From: Oscillospiraceae bacterium
Lineage (GTDB): Bacteria > Bacillota_A > Clostridia > Oscillospirales > Oscillospiraceae
Assembly: GCA_017537045.1 (NCBI GenBank)
Contig: JAFYLN010000124.1
Coordinates: 1 to 42,375, forward strand
Length of the DNA: 42,375 nt
Reading direction: 5' to 3'
Part shown: positions 32,127 through 39,181 of the stretch, in pieces
Layout: every line of letters starts with the position of its first letter
How positions within the stretch are numbered: the first letter of the stretch is position 1
Notes under the pieces: model-generated
Seen by the model: only the letters and a program-made list of their open reading frames with translations
The model's database searches: none
Told to the model about the DNA's origin: nothing
Program-made: the position numbers and the translations under genes

Positions 32127-32495
32127 TTACTGCCGCTCCCGAGTCCTCCACGCAATGGCCATATACTTCACATCCTGTACCATCTTTGACCAGTAGGCTG
32201 CTGAGTTGTCATTCAGCAGCCCCAGGTTCATAGATAGCTCGATGTAAAACAGCAGCTCATCGCTGAAGGTGATCGCCTTGGTGATCGTTTCGCACCGTTC
32301 CTGCTTATGGGTCTTGTTGTTAATCCGGTTTGCCTCGAACAGTGTCTCGAAGATCTCCAGGCTCTTGGTCTGAATCTTATCCACCAGGGAATGGCGATAC
32401 TTCTTTGGGTATCGATTTACATTCGATGTCAGCTTGAAGGTATGAACCGCCAGCTCTTTTGCTTTCACAATTACCTTCAGGTCATTCTCTACCAT
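32127..32495 (-). CDS. avd: Avd-like accessory variability protein
   Basis: 122 residues, basic and wholly helical (for example LVDKIQTKSLEIFETLFEAN and SDELLFYIELSMNLGLLN), resembling the four-helix S23-type fold of Avd. In known DGRs Avd forms a pentamer, binds the reverse transcriptase and template RNA, and is needed for retrohoming. Its stop is 25 bases before the template repeat. The ATG is two bases after the stop of target 2, and its ribosome site (GAGGAG) lies inside the last codons of that gene. Confidence 0.88.
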   Translation of the reverse strand: MVENDLKVIVKAKELAVHTFKLTSNVNRYPKKYRHSLVDKIQTKSLEIFETLFEANRINNKTHKQERCETITKAITFSDELLFYIELSMNLGLLNDNSAAYWSKMVQDVKYMAIAWRTRERQ

Positions 32496-32497
32496 TG

Positions 32498-33043
32498 TTA
32501 CTCCTCAGAAGATTCAAAGATAGAAGATTTGAAAATACAAAACGGGCGCACGCCGCGGCCGAAGCTGCAGTCGTAGTAGAAGTAGCCAGACGGCGCAACG
32601 CAAAGAATCCAGTACGGATCATCGTGGGGCTTTGCAGATTCGGGAGTAGCCAACCACCACCATTTCTCCGGGTTGTGCTTATCGAAGATGCTGACATTTG
32701 CACGGTAGAAATCGAGGGTGGGCAGGCTGATCAAGGACTCCATAGTGCCGTAGGGAGTAAGACCGTCCAGGGTGGTAAGGTCAGTTTTTACAGTACAGAG
32801 ATTTTCTTCGCCCACCACCTCGATGATCTTAGGCAGGATCTCGCTCTCCATCTTCTGCAGCACATCGCTGCACCGCAGGTCGTTGTTATTGCCGAACCTG
32901 GAATTAAACGCAATACCCTTCATCACCACGGGGGTTTGTCCATTGACGCTGGGGAACTTGATAAACTCCATATTGCCAATCTTGAAGGTTTCGCCGTCCT
33001 TAACTGCAGGTAAAATAGCTTTTTTGTTTTCGGTAGTGTTCAT
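32498..33043 (-). CDS. DGR target protein 2 (DUF6273-like, intact variable region)
   Basis: 181 residues starting ATG 33043 after GAGGAG. Early KDGETFKIGNMEFIKF and the later DLTTLDGLTPYGTMESLISL, WWWLATPES (about residues 126-134) and GVRPFCIF are the pattern of DUF6273-like domains, which take a C-type-lectin/FGE-like fold often used by DGR targets. The last 30 codons hold the variable repeat (VR2), coding YFYYDCSFGR where the template would give NINNNYNNDN. No signal peptide or membrane segment. What it binds is unknown. GVRP follows the variable residues directly, so the ten variable positions lie on one loop-strand. Confidence 0.88.
   Translation of the reverse strand: MNTTENKKAILPAVKDGETFKIGNMEFIKFPSVNGQTPVVMKGIAFNSRFGNNNDLRCSDVLQKMESEILPKIIEVVGEENLCTVKTDLTTLDGLTPYGTMESLISLPTLDFYRANVSIFDKHNPEKWWWLATPESAKPHDDPYWILCVAPSGYFYYDCSFGRGVRPFCIFKSSIFESSEE
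32543..32607 (-). repeat. DGR variable repeat 2 (VR2)
   Basis: 65 bases aligned to the template without gaps. It differs at 12 of the 17 core adenines: six to T, five to G and one to C by my count of codons, counting two changes in each of two codons; no other base differs. It ends with the same G/C-rich GGCGTGCGCCCG. An imperfect hairpin (TTCAAA / TTTGAA, 32513-32533) lies 10 bases past its 3' end, where DGRs often need a structure. Confidence 0.93.
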
Positions 33044-33075
33044 AATATTTCTCCTCTCACTTAGATACAAAGATA

Positions 33076-33663
33076 TTAGATTTTAAGATGCAAAACGGGC
33101 GCACGCCGCTGACGCGGTTGCAGCTGTAGCTGAAGTATGCCAGACGGCGCAACGCATTTCACCCAGGAACTGTTGCCGTGCCGCTCTGTGCTGTATGCAG
33201 TGGCAAGCCACCACCATCTGTCGGGCTTGAACTTGTCTAGGGTCTCCACATATCGCCGGTACAGATTGGTTGTCAGCAGAGAGCACCGGCTCTTGATAGT
33301 GCCGTAATCCTTCAGGCCATCGTCGGAAGTCAGATCTACCGTGTGCTCGATCAAGTTCTCATCGCCAACAATGGCGGCAATCTCACCGGCAAACTCGCTA
33401 CACCTATCCTCCACATAGGAGCCGGAGAAATTATTGTTGCTACCGAACTCAATATCTTCAGAAAGCAGCTCTTTGCGGATGATTGCCGTGGTATCTCCGG
33501 AATGCTCCAGGACTACGAACTCGTGATCACCGATTTTGAAGGTTTCACCCTCCGGGATGTCGGCCAGCTTGACCTCAGTATGACTATATGCCGCACTGAT
33601 GTGCTTAACCTGTTCCTCGATCAGCTCGATCTGCTGACCATTGATACAAATGTAGTTTTTCAT
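33076..33663 (-). CDS. DGR target protein 1 (frameshifted in its variable repeat)
   Basis: As read, 195 residues from ATG 33663 (AGGAGG seven bases upstream) to 33076. It is a paralogue of target 2: PEGETFKIGDHEFVVLEHSG, DLTSDDGLKDYG, WWWLATAYST and CVAPSG in the same order. One extra base near 33138, just after the SG codons, shifts the frame, so the last 20 residues are unrelated and the gene stops early. Without that base the end would read YFSYSCNRVS then GVRPFCILKSNIF, matching target 2, and stop at 33057 (201 residues). As it stands the variable strand is destroyed. Confidence 0.85.
   Translation of the reverse strand: MKNYICINGQQIELIEEQVKHISAAYSHTEVKLADIPEGETFKIGDHEFVVLEHSGDTTAIIRKELLSEDIEFGSNNNFSGSYVEDRCSEFAGEIAAIVGDENLIEHTVDLTSDDGLKDYGTIKSRCSLLTTNLYRRYVETLDKFKPDRWWWLATAYSTERHGNSSWVKCVAPSGILQLQLQPRQRRAPVLHLKI
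33096..33156 (-). repeat. DGR variable repeat 1 (VR1)
   Basis: 61 bases against 60 of the template: one extra A (base 33138, on the minus strand A) plus 10 substitutions, all at template adenines. Its 5' match is shorter than that of VR2 (starts at TGCGTTGCG). The IMH-like end GGCGTGCGCCCG is identical. The first two substituted codons (TAC TTC) are the same as in VR2. Confidence 0.92.
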
Positions 33664-33682
33664 TGTTTTTCCTCCTAAGTTT

Positions 33683-33835
33683 TTATTTTGTTCCGTATCG
33701 TTTGTAAAAGCTATGGATTTCATCCCATCTACGCAAGAACCAAGATTTCCACTCTTTGCACCGATAGTTTGTACAGTTTTGTGGGTCTGTCACCTTAACG
33801 CAAGACAAACAAGGGCTTTGCTTTTCATTTCCCAT
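33683..33835 (-). CDS. Small cysteine-rich protein (50 residues)
   Basis: A short gene starting ATG 33835 and ending TAA 33683, just upstream of target 1. The protein has CLSC, then C..YRCKEWKSWF and RRWDEIHSFY, which repeats the pattern of the 110-residue protein at 36840-37172 (CLRC...C..Y...CSKWEIWFKWW). A zinc-binding knuckle is likely. Its ribosome site sits in the end of the HTH gene before it. Function unknown. Confidence 0.7.
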   Translation of the reverse strand: MGNEKQSPCLSCVKVTDPQNCTNYRCKEWKSWFLRRWDEIHSFYKRYGTK

Positions 33836-33841
33836 CCTCGT

Positions 33842-34081
33842 TTACCCCCCTAACACATCCCATAGACTATAGCCACCGTGTTGACCCAAGGTCACCTTCA
33901 CCGGAACGAACCGATCGATAGCCACAATGTCGGAATATATCGTTTTCCTATCACAGGTTATCCCAAACTTGTCTTCCAGCTCACGTGCGATCTCCTTGGC
34001 AGTAACCGGCTTACCTCGCATAATGATTCGGTATACAGCAATCACACGAATTTTGGTATCGCAGTTACGACTCGGAGCCAT
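33842..34081 (-). CDS. Helix-turn-helix protein
   Basis: 79 residues: RGKPVTAKEIARELEDKFGITCDRKTIYSDI forms a HTH_11/WYL-type DNA-binding domain, followed by a short wing segment (VKVTLGQHGGYSLW). It is the isolated N-terminal domain without the ligand-binding WYL part. Probably a phage regulator of early or DGR genes by position; it overlaps the upstream gene by 17 bases. Confidence 0.72.
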   Translation of the reverse strand: MAPSRNCDTKIRVIAVYRIIMRGKPVTAKEIARELEDKFGITCDRKTIYSDIVAIDRFVPVKVTLGQHGGYSLWDVLGG

Positions 34082-34343
34082 CTTGACCCTCCATTTCTGG
34101 GTGGTCGTAGTCAGGCTTTCCGTCTTCGTATTCCTTAATAATCGCCCACCGCTTAATTTTTCCGGTTCTTGCTCGATTCACTGCGCAGTAGAAACTGTCA
34201 ACAGTGATTTTCATAGCCTTGGCGCATTCCTCGGCCGTGCCACCGACAATGATGGGAAAATCTGTTCTGTTGTCATAAACCGTATATGTGCAGAAAGCCC
34301 GGCTACCTCTTAGCACCTTATGTCCCGCATTGGTGTTACCCAT
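34065..34343 (-). CDS. Small phage DNA-binding-like protein
   Basis: 92 residues from ATG 34343 (AGGAGG six bases upstream; the frame extends to 34442 but inside the previous gene). GTAEECAKAMKITVDSFYCAVNRA looks like a helix-turn-helix; the C-terminus is acidic. It overlaps the end of the methyltransferase fusion gene by eight bases. No firm family. Confidence 0.65.
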   Translation of the reverse strand: MGNTNAGHKVLRGSRAFCTYTVYDNRTDFPIIVGGTAEECAKAMKITVDSFYCAVNRARTGKIKRWAIIKEYEDGKPDYDHPEMEGQDGSES

Positions 34344-36843
34344 CCTGATCCTCCTGTTCCAGCAGGTCGAACAAACTAACCTGCTCCATATGGTTTTCCT
34401 CAGCACGCAGGTACCCAACACCGTCAGCAAAGTATCCCGCATTCAGTTCACAGCCATAACCTTTGCGATTCATACGCACTGCCATCATAGGCACTGTCGC
34501 TATACCGGAAAAGGGGTCAAACACCACATCTCCAGGATTGGAATATCGATTGATCACACGCTCTACGATATCCAGCTGAAGTGGGCAGACGTGCAACTGC
34601 TTCCTGCGCTGGCTCTGGGAGGTATTCAATGTCTTCATACGGTTGACATCATCCCACACATCCGGGTGAACAGATGCAGGCGGTACCGTCATAAACTCTT
34701 TGCTGATGGCGTCCCGGTCTTCCAACTCCTTCGACAGCTCTATATGACGGCCATAGTCATACACACAGGATTTGCTATGCTCCCGGAAGCGACGCATCCG
34801 GTCAGACATCTTCAGCCGCGCCAGTTCGTCAGGATCCAAATTACGGGTGCCGGAAGATCTCCAGAATGCGTGTGCATCCAGCTGCCACTGGCTTAGGGGG
34901 TATTCCTCTTTGCTCTTCTCTACCCGGACATCCGCATAGGCGTGGGAGCAGTCGGTAGGTAACTTCCGGAACAGCAGCACATACTCCGGGCAGCCTACAC
35001 CCATCTTAGTGCCGTCCTTGCACTGCTCAGTCCATCCTAAGCGGTAGGTTTGGTTATTTTCCCGTACTACATCCGTCACCACTGTGATCATACCGAAATA
35101 GATAAATCCGTGCTTCATATAGTGCTGGATGCACTGTGCATGGAACGGCTCCATAGAGGGCATACCGTAGCCAGTCACACTTCCAAACAACACCCGGTCT
35201 TTCACATGGATTGCTGCTACCCGGCCAGGCTGCAATATTCGCAGCAGTTCCGGTGTTAGGTAGTCCATCTGCTCAAAGAACCTCTCAGTGTTCTCGTTGT
35301 GTCCAAAGTCGTTATAGCTGGGGGTGTACTCATAATGGTTGCTGAAAGGGATGGAAGTGTGGATCAGACCCACAGAGTTGTCTGCCATCCTGCGGACCTC
35401 AGCCACGCAATCGTTGTTCACATAGGTCCAGTTTTGACCTCGCATTTCCACTCTGTTCACTCCTATCGATCTTGCCATCCGTTCCGCCTGACGCTCACCC
35501 AGCAGACCGTACTGCAATACGATCTCCCGCATTTTCTCTTGGAGCTTGTTGTGGTTTTCCCACTTCTCCAAAAGCACACGCCATATCTGTTCTTCTGCTT
35601 CGGTGAAGATCACATCGATAATGACCTGCTCGCCTTGTAGGAAGCGGTAGATTCGGTGGATTGCCTGTATAAAATCATTGAATTCGTAATCAATGCCTAC
35701 GAAGATTGCCCGGTGGCAGTGCCTCTGGAAATTGCAACCAGATCCAGACAAGCTCTTCTTGGTGGCAAAGAGCCGGGTGCGGCCTTCAGAAAAGTCGATT
35801 ACCCGTCGCTCTCTTTCGTCGTAGTCCATACTTCCGTAGATATCAACAGTACCAGGGATTTCTTTCAAAATAGTCTTGCGCTCATATTCCAGGTCGTGCC
35901 ACAGCAGGAAGTGAGCGTCCGGATCACTGTCAACGATCTCCTTTGCCTTAGACACTCTGGCCATAACAGATTCGTTCTTTTCCTTGGCGGCATCTTGCAA
36001 GCTGACTGCAGCATCACGCATCATCTTGACCTGTCCATCAGAATCCACCACATCACCGATGCGGGTGTTGACCATATGTATCCTCACATCCAGCGGCGGC
36101 AGATCATAGCCGGTAGCATCATATCCCAAGTCGGCAGGACTGCTGAGAAATAGCGCCCAGCTGCTGATCCACAACCAGAATTCTTCCTCTTTGTGGGGGT
36201 ATAGAGTAAGGTTGTTCGCCTTGGTACTGTCCCGCTGGAAGAATCGAGTCAATGCCTGCCCAGTGTCCATAACTTCCAGGCAACCTGCATAGTGAATCAG
36301 TTCCTTGTATCGATTGGGGGAAGGTGTGGCGGTTGCCACCAATTTGTATTTCAATCCCTTTAACAGATCCATAAAGGTTTGGAATGTCTTCGATCCATAG
36401 GACCGCAGCACCGATGCTTCGTCCAGTGCAGCACCGGCAAAGTAGTGAGGGTCAATGTCGCCATCCCGAACACGCTCATAATTGGTCATGTAGATCTTTG
36501 CCGGGGTGGCTCTAACCTCTGACATGGTGCGCACATACACCGGTGCTTCCATACCGAGCAGCTGCTGTGCATCTCTGGTAAATTCCTGACGGACACCCAG
36601 AGGCAGCACAATGATCACCGGCCGCTGCTCATGTTCCTGCACCAATCTGCACCATTCCAGCTCCTGCACAGTCTTACCAAGACCGAAAGCTTCAAACAAT
36701 GCACGGCGGCCACCTTTGACTGCCCACATAACAGCATCTCGCTGGTGGGGCTTCAATGCCGGGTTGATATCCTCCGGCCGTACCTCAAAGCCGCTTACCG
36801 GAGCGACCTGCACCTTGCTATGCAAAAAATCATTGTATGTCAC
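34336..36843 (-). CDS. SNF2-type helicase fused to DNA methyltransferase
   Basis: 835 residues starting at GTG 36843, whose last bases overlap the stop of the gene before it (GTGA). Residues 1-450 are a superfamily 2 helicase: GLGKT (54-58), DEAS (141-144), TATP (about 171-174) and the motif VI-like QAIHRIYR (393-400). Residues 480-835 are a permuted (beta-class-like) DNA methyltransferase with TSIPF (496-500) in place of TSPPY or DPPY, and the later SAM-binding FDPFSG (775-780). Similar fusions are common in Firmicutes phages and probably modify or remodel phage DNA against host restriction. Whether TSIPF supports activity is not certain. Confidence 0.85.
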   Translation of the reverse strand: MTYNDFLHSKVQVAPVSGFEVRPEDINPALKPHQRDAVMWAVKGGRRALFEAFGLGKTVQELEWCRLVQEHEQRPVIIVLPLGVRQEFTRDAQQLLGMEAPVYVRTMSEVRATPAKIYMTNYERVRDGDIDPHYFAGAALDEASVLRSYGSKTFQTFMDLLKGLKYKLVATATPSPNRYKELIHYAGCLEVMDTGQALTRFFQRDSTKANNLTLYPHKEEEFWLWISSWALFLSSPADLGYDATGYDLPPLDVRIHMVNTRIGDVVDSDGQVKMMRDAAVSLQDAAKEKNESVMARVSKAKEIVDSDPDAHFLLWHDLEYERKTILKEIPGTVDIYGSMDYDERERRVIDFSEGRTRLFATKKSLSGSGCNFQRHCHRAIFVGIDYEFNDFIQAIHRIYRFLQGEQVIIDVIFTEAEEQIWRVLLEKWENHNKLQEKMREIVLQYGLLGERQAERMARSIGVNRVEMRGQNWTYVNNDCVAEVRRMADNSVGLIHTSIPFSNHYEYTPSYNDFGHNENTERFFEQMDYLTPELLRILQPGRVAAIHVKDRVLFGSVTGYGMPSMEPFHAQCIQHYMKHGFIYFGMITVVTDVVRENNQTYRLGWTEQCKDGTKMGVGCPEYVLLFRKLPTDCSHAYADVRVEKSKEEYPLSQWQLDAHAFWRSSGTRNLDPDELARLKMSDRMRRFREHSKSCVYDYGRHIELSKELEDRDAISKEFMTVPPASVHPDVWDDVNRMKTLNTSQSQRRKQLHVCPLQLDIVERVINRYSNPGDVVFDPFSGIATVPMMAVRMNRKGYGCELNAGYFADGVGYLRAEENHMEQVSLFDLLEQEDQDG

Positions 36844-37172
36844 AACCCCACCTTCTTTCTTGTGATCTCCATCCGGGCATCGTACCAACAAAGGTATGCC
36901 TTGCAAGGTATATCACAGCGCTCCTGCGCAGAACACTTGTCGCAAGGACTTTGCTGCAGGTACTGCTTGATGCGGTCCGGATGAGAGTATCGGAATTTGT
37001 TCGGGTCAATCTTCGTTTGCCCAGTCGCAGCTTTGCGAAACTGCTTCCACCACCACTTGAACCATATCTCCCATTTTGAGCACCACCGGTGATAGTTGGC
37101 ATTACCGATATATCCGGTGCAGTTTTCCGCTCTGCGACACCGAAGGCACGGGCTTGGGTATCTACTTTGCAA
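36840..37172 (-). CDS. Cysteine-rich zinc-knuckle protein, two modules
   Basis: 110 residues with TTG start at 37172 after AAGGGGGTGG. Two cysteine clusters: CLRC...C...C in the first 35 residues and CDKC...C...C...C near 77-95. Tryptophan-rich middle (KWEIWFKWWWKQF). The first module matches the 50-residue protein at 33683-33835. Conserved in phages near the replisome organiser; function unknown. Confidence 0.6.
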   Translation of the reverse strand: MQSRYPSPCLRCRRAENCTGYIGNANYHRWCSKWEIWFKWWWKQFRKAATGQTKIDPNKFRYSHPDRIKQYLQQSPCDKCSAQERCDIPCKAYLCWYDARMEITRKKVGL

Positions 37173-38028
37173 ACAAACCCACCCCCTTCTCCCTGTCGTC
37201 CAGCAGCTTGCGGTAATGGGCTAACGCATCGCTATACGGTCCATCCTCACCATCTTGCGCCGGTGCCGCCATACTGGGAGGAGATAGCCACCGCTTTTGA
37301 ATCAAGAATTTGGCTGCACCTGGTATGTACCGCCCGCCATCTTCTGCCCACTGGTCGGAATCGATCCAGTCTTGAAGTCCAGCAAGAATGCTGTTTGCAA
37401 CCTCGGCAGTAGGAGCAAGCTCCCGCCAAGCCTTCCAGGCTTCCTCCCTGTCTCCGCCTTTTCCGGCAGGATATTTATTCCAAAACTCAGTAAATAAGCG
37501 GCCATCAAAAGGGGGCGCTCCTGCGCCATCCGCGCCTATACCATCCCCAGTATTAGTACCCCCTGTATCTACGGTAGTGTTAGGTACGGTAGTGTTAGGT
37601 ACGGTAGTGTTAGGTACGGTAGCAGCGGAATTCCGCATCCCTTCCGCTGGAATTCCACCGGAATTCTTTTTGTTTTCCGCTGCCTTTCTTTTCCTGTTCC
37701 GGTCTCTTTCCCGGCTCTCCATCAGTTTGCCAGCGTAGTCCGCCCAATCGTGTATGTGCACGCATTCGCCGTGTTTATCCAGCCACCTTGTGCGTACAAG
37801 TGCATCGATCAAAGCATCAGCCTTCTTTTCCGGCCAATCACAAACCCTTGCGATTGTTCGGTTCGATATTCCTTCCAGCGATCCATTCTGCGCATTATCA
37901 AGCGCCCACAGCCAAAGGCTGGTTAAAATACCGATCATTTGTATTCGGCTCACCTTGAGCTCGTCAGCGCACGCAAAAAGCTTTCTATGCTCACGCAAGC
38001 CTTGGTGTAATTCAATCCAGGCCACCAT
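37162..38028 (-). CDS. Phage replisome organiser
   Basis: 288 residues. N-terminal winged-helix (about 1-95: WIELHQGLREHRKLF, GISNRTIARVCDW) as in phage replisome organisers; a disordered Asn/Thr/Gly/Pro linker with three VPNTT repeats (about 138-152); and a C-terminal domain (about 175-270) with FTEFWNKYPAGKG, typical of the DnaD/DnaB-type loader partner. It would bind the phage origin and load the host helicase. Its ATG overlaps the stop of the DUF1064 gene by one base. Confidence 0.82.
   Translation of the reverse strand: MVAWIELHQGLREHRKLFACADELKVSRIQMIGILTSLWLWALDNAQNGSLEGISNRTIARVCDWPEKKADALIDALVRTRWLDKHGECVHIHDWADYAGKLMESRERDRNRKRKAAENKKNSGGIPAEGMRNSAATVPNTTVPNTTVPNTTVDTGGTNTGDGIGADGAGAPPFDGRLFTEFWNKYPAGKGGDREEAWKAWRELAPTAEVANSILAGLQDWIDSDQWAEDGGRYIPGAAKFLIQKRWLSPPSMAAPAQDGEDGPYSDALAHYRKLLDDREKGVGLFAK
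37571..37622 (-). repeat. 15-base tandem repeat in the replisome organiser
   Basis: The unit ACGGTAGTGTTAGGT is repeated three times with a partial fourth, without errors, coding VPNTT repeats in the linker of the replisome organiser. Such perfect in-frame repeats readily gain or lose copies. It may also be an origin-type iteron: several replisome organisers bind iterons inside their own gene. Confidence 0.85.
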
Positions 38029-38426
38029 TACACCTCCTTGATCCTAATGCCGTGTACCCACAGCATCAACTTTCTTTTGATTATGTAGTCGGCGGTTCTT
38101 ACTCCCTTAGTGTCCTCAACCACTTGCATGCCGTCCTCGTGGTAAACAAAGTCGGCAATATACACGCAAGATTGCTCCAGGCACACCTCTTTTGTTTTCG
38201 GATTGCCCTTCACAATGCCCCGTGCAAGGTCGTTCCGCTTGTACTTTTCACCGGTTTCTATGGTTCTCTTTTGGGCCGGTATCAGCTCAAATGCAACTTG
38301 CCTATCAAGGCCAGTTATTTTCCCGGCCTTTTGTAATAGGTTCAGTTCGCACCATCGGCGATATTCTTTTTGGGAATCGTATGTAACACCGTCAACGGTT
38401 ATTTTTTTGCTTCGGTATTTGCTCAC
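38028..38426 (-). CDS. DUF1064 protein (nuclease-like)
   Basis: 132 residues from GTG 38426 (GAGGCGGTGAG before it). KYRSKKITVDGVTYDSQKEYRRW, the middle YIADFVYHEDG and EDTKGVRTADYIIKRKLML are the three blocks of DUF1064. The AD...EDTKG arrangement fits the D-ExK core of PD-(D/E)XK nucleases, so it may act as a Holliday-junction or recombination nuclease. It sits between SSB and the replisome organiser. Confidence 0.85.
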   Translation of the reverse strand: MSKYRSKKITVDGVTYDSQKEYRRWCELNLLQKAGKITGLDRQVAFELIPAQKRTIETGEKYKRNDLARGIVKGNPKTKEVCLEQSCVYIADFVYHEDGMQVVEDTKGVRTADYIIKRKLMLWVHGIRIKEV

Positions 38427-38438
38427 AATCTCACCGCC

Positions 38439-38855
38439 TCAGAACGGTAATTGCGCATCGTCATCCGACAACATAGCGAAATCGGATGCAGATGCTGTGG
38501 GGGCGGCATAAGAGCTGGTGTTCTCACCGTCTCGTTTGCTGTCACCAAAGTAAACGTTCTCCGCAACCACCTCAGCGGTGCGGCGATTGTTGCCGTCCTT
38601 ATCGCTCCAGCTGCGGATCTGCAGCCGGCCGGAAACCACTGCCATTCGGCCTTTGGAGAAATACTTGGAGACAAACTCGCCTGTCTGCCGCCAAGCTACA
38701 CAGTCAATAAAGTCCGCTCCCTTCTCTCCGCCATCCTTACCGGAGTAGTCCCGATCCACCGCAAGGGTGAAGGAAGCGACAGCTGTTCCATTGCCAGTAC
38801 GGCGCAATTCCGGGTCACGGGTCAATCGACCCATAATGATAATGTGATTAAGCAT
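38439..38855 (-). CDS. ssb: Single-stranded DNA-binding protein
   Basis: 138 residues from ATG 38855 (GGAAGG upstream; the frame extends 39 bases further without need). OB fold: NHIIIMGRLTRDPELRRTGNG, FTLAVDR, VAWRQTGEFVSKYFSKGR and VVSGRLQIRSW in order; a disordered linker and the acidic tip DDDAQLPF, which recruits partners. It protects single strands in phage replication and recombination. Confidence 0.95.
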   Translation of the reverse strand: MLNHIIIMGRLTRDPELRRTGNGTAVASFTLAVDRDYSGKDGGEKGADFIDCVAWRQTGEFVSKYFSKGRMAVVSGRLQIRSWSDKDGNNRRTAEVVAENVYFGDSKRDGENTSSYAAPTASASDFAMLSDDDAQLPF

Positions 38856-38857
38856 TG

Positions 38858-39181
38858 TTAAACCTTCCTGTAGTATAGTTTTGATTCGTCCCACCCTGGG
38901 TACTTGCTTTGCAAGTACTCTCTAAAGTATTTCCGCAAGGTGGGTCTGTCTGTTGTTTGGTCATATCTTCTGTGGCACACAGGACAGAGTGTAAGCCCGT
39001 TTTCCGGGATTCCCAGTCCACCTTGTGCCCTTGAAATAAAGTGCGCGTTCGACCAAGCCAGGGGCGCAGGCGCGGCAGCGCCGCAATTCACGCAACAGGG
39101 CCAGTCGTCGATGCTGTCCCGTTCAGAGATCGCCTGTTTTGCCACCCGGTCAAAATCCCGGGCTTTGGTGTCTTTACGCAT
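38858..39181 (-). CDS. HNH-type zinc protein (NinG-like)
   Basis: 107 residues from ATG 39181. CVNCG and CPVCHRRYD are zinc-binding cysteine pairs, and HFISRAQGGLGIPENGL between them has the HNH-like His and Asn. It resembles phage recombination HNH/NinG-type proteins, which trim or process DNA junctions. It overlaps the NinB-like gene by eight bases. Nuclease activity is inferred from motif. Confidence 0.7.
   Translation of the reverse strand: MRKDTKARDFDRVAKQAISERDSIDDWPCCVNCGAAAPAPLAWSNAHFISRAQGGLGIPENGLTLCPVCHRRYDQTTDRPTLRKYFREYLQSKYPGWDESKLYYRKV

Noticed and set aside
37571..37622. CRISPR array
   Set aside because: Repeats are directly adjacent with no spacers and lie inside a coding frame; the same holds for 8521-8552. 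No cas genes are seen.
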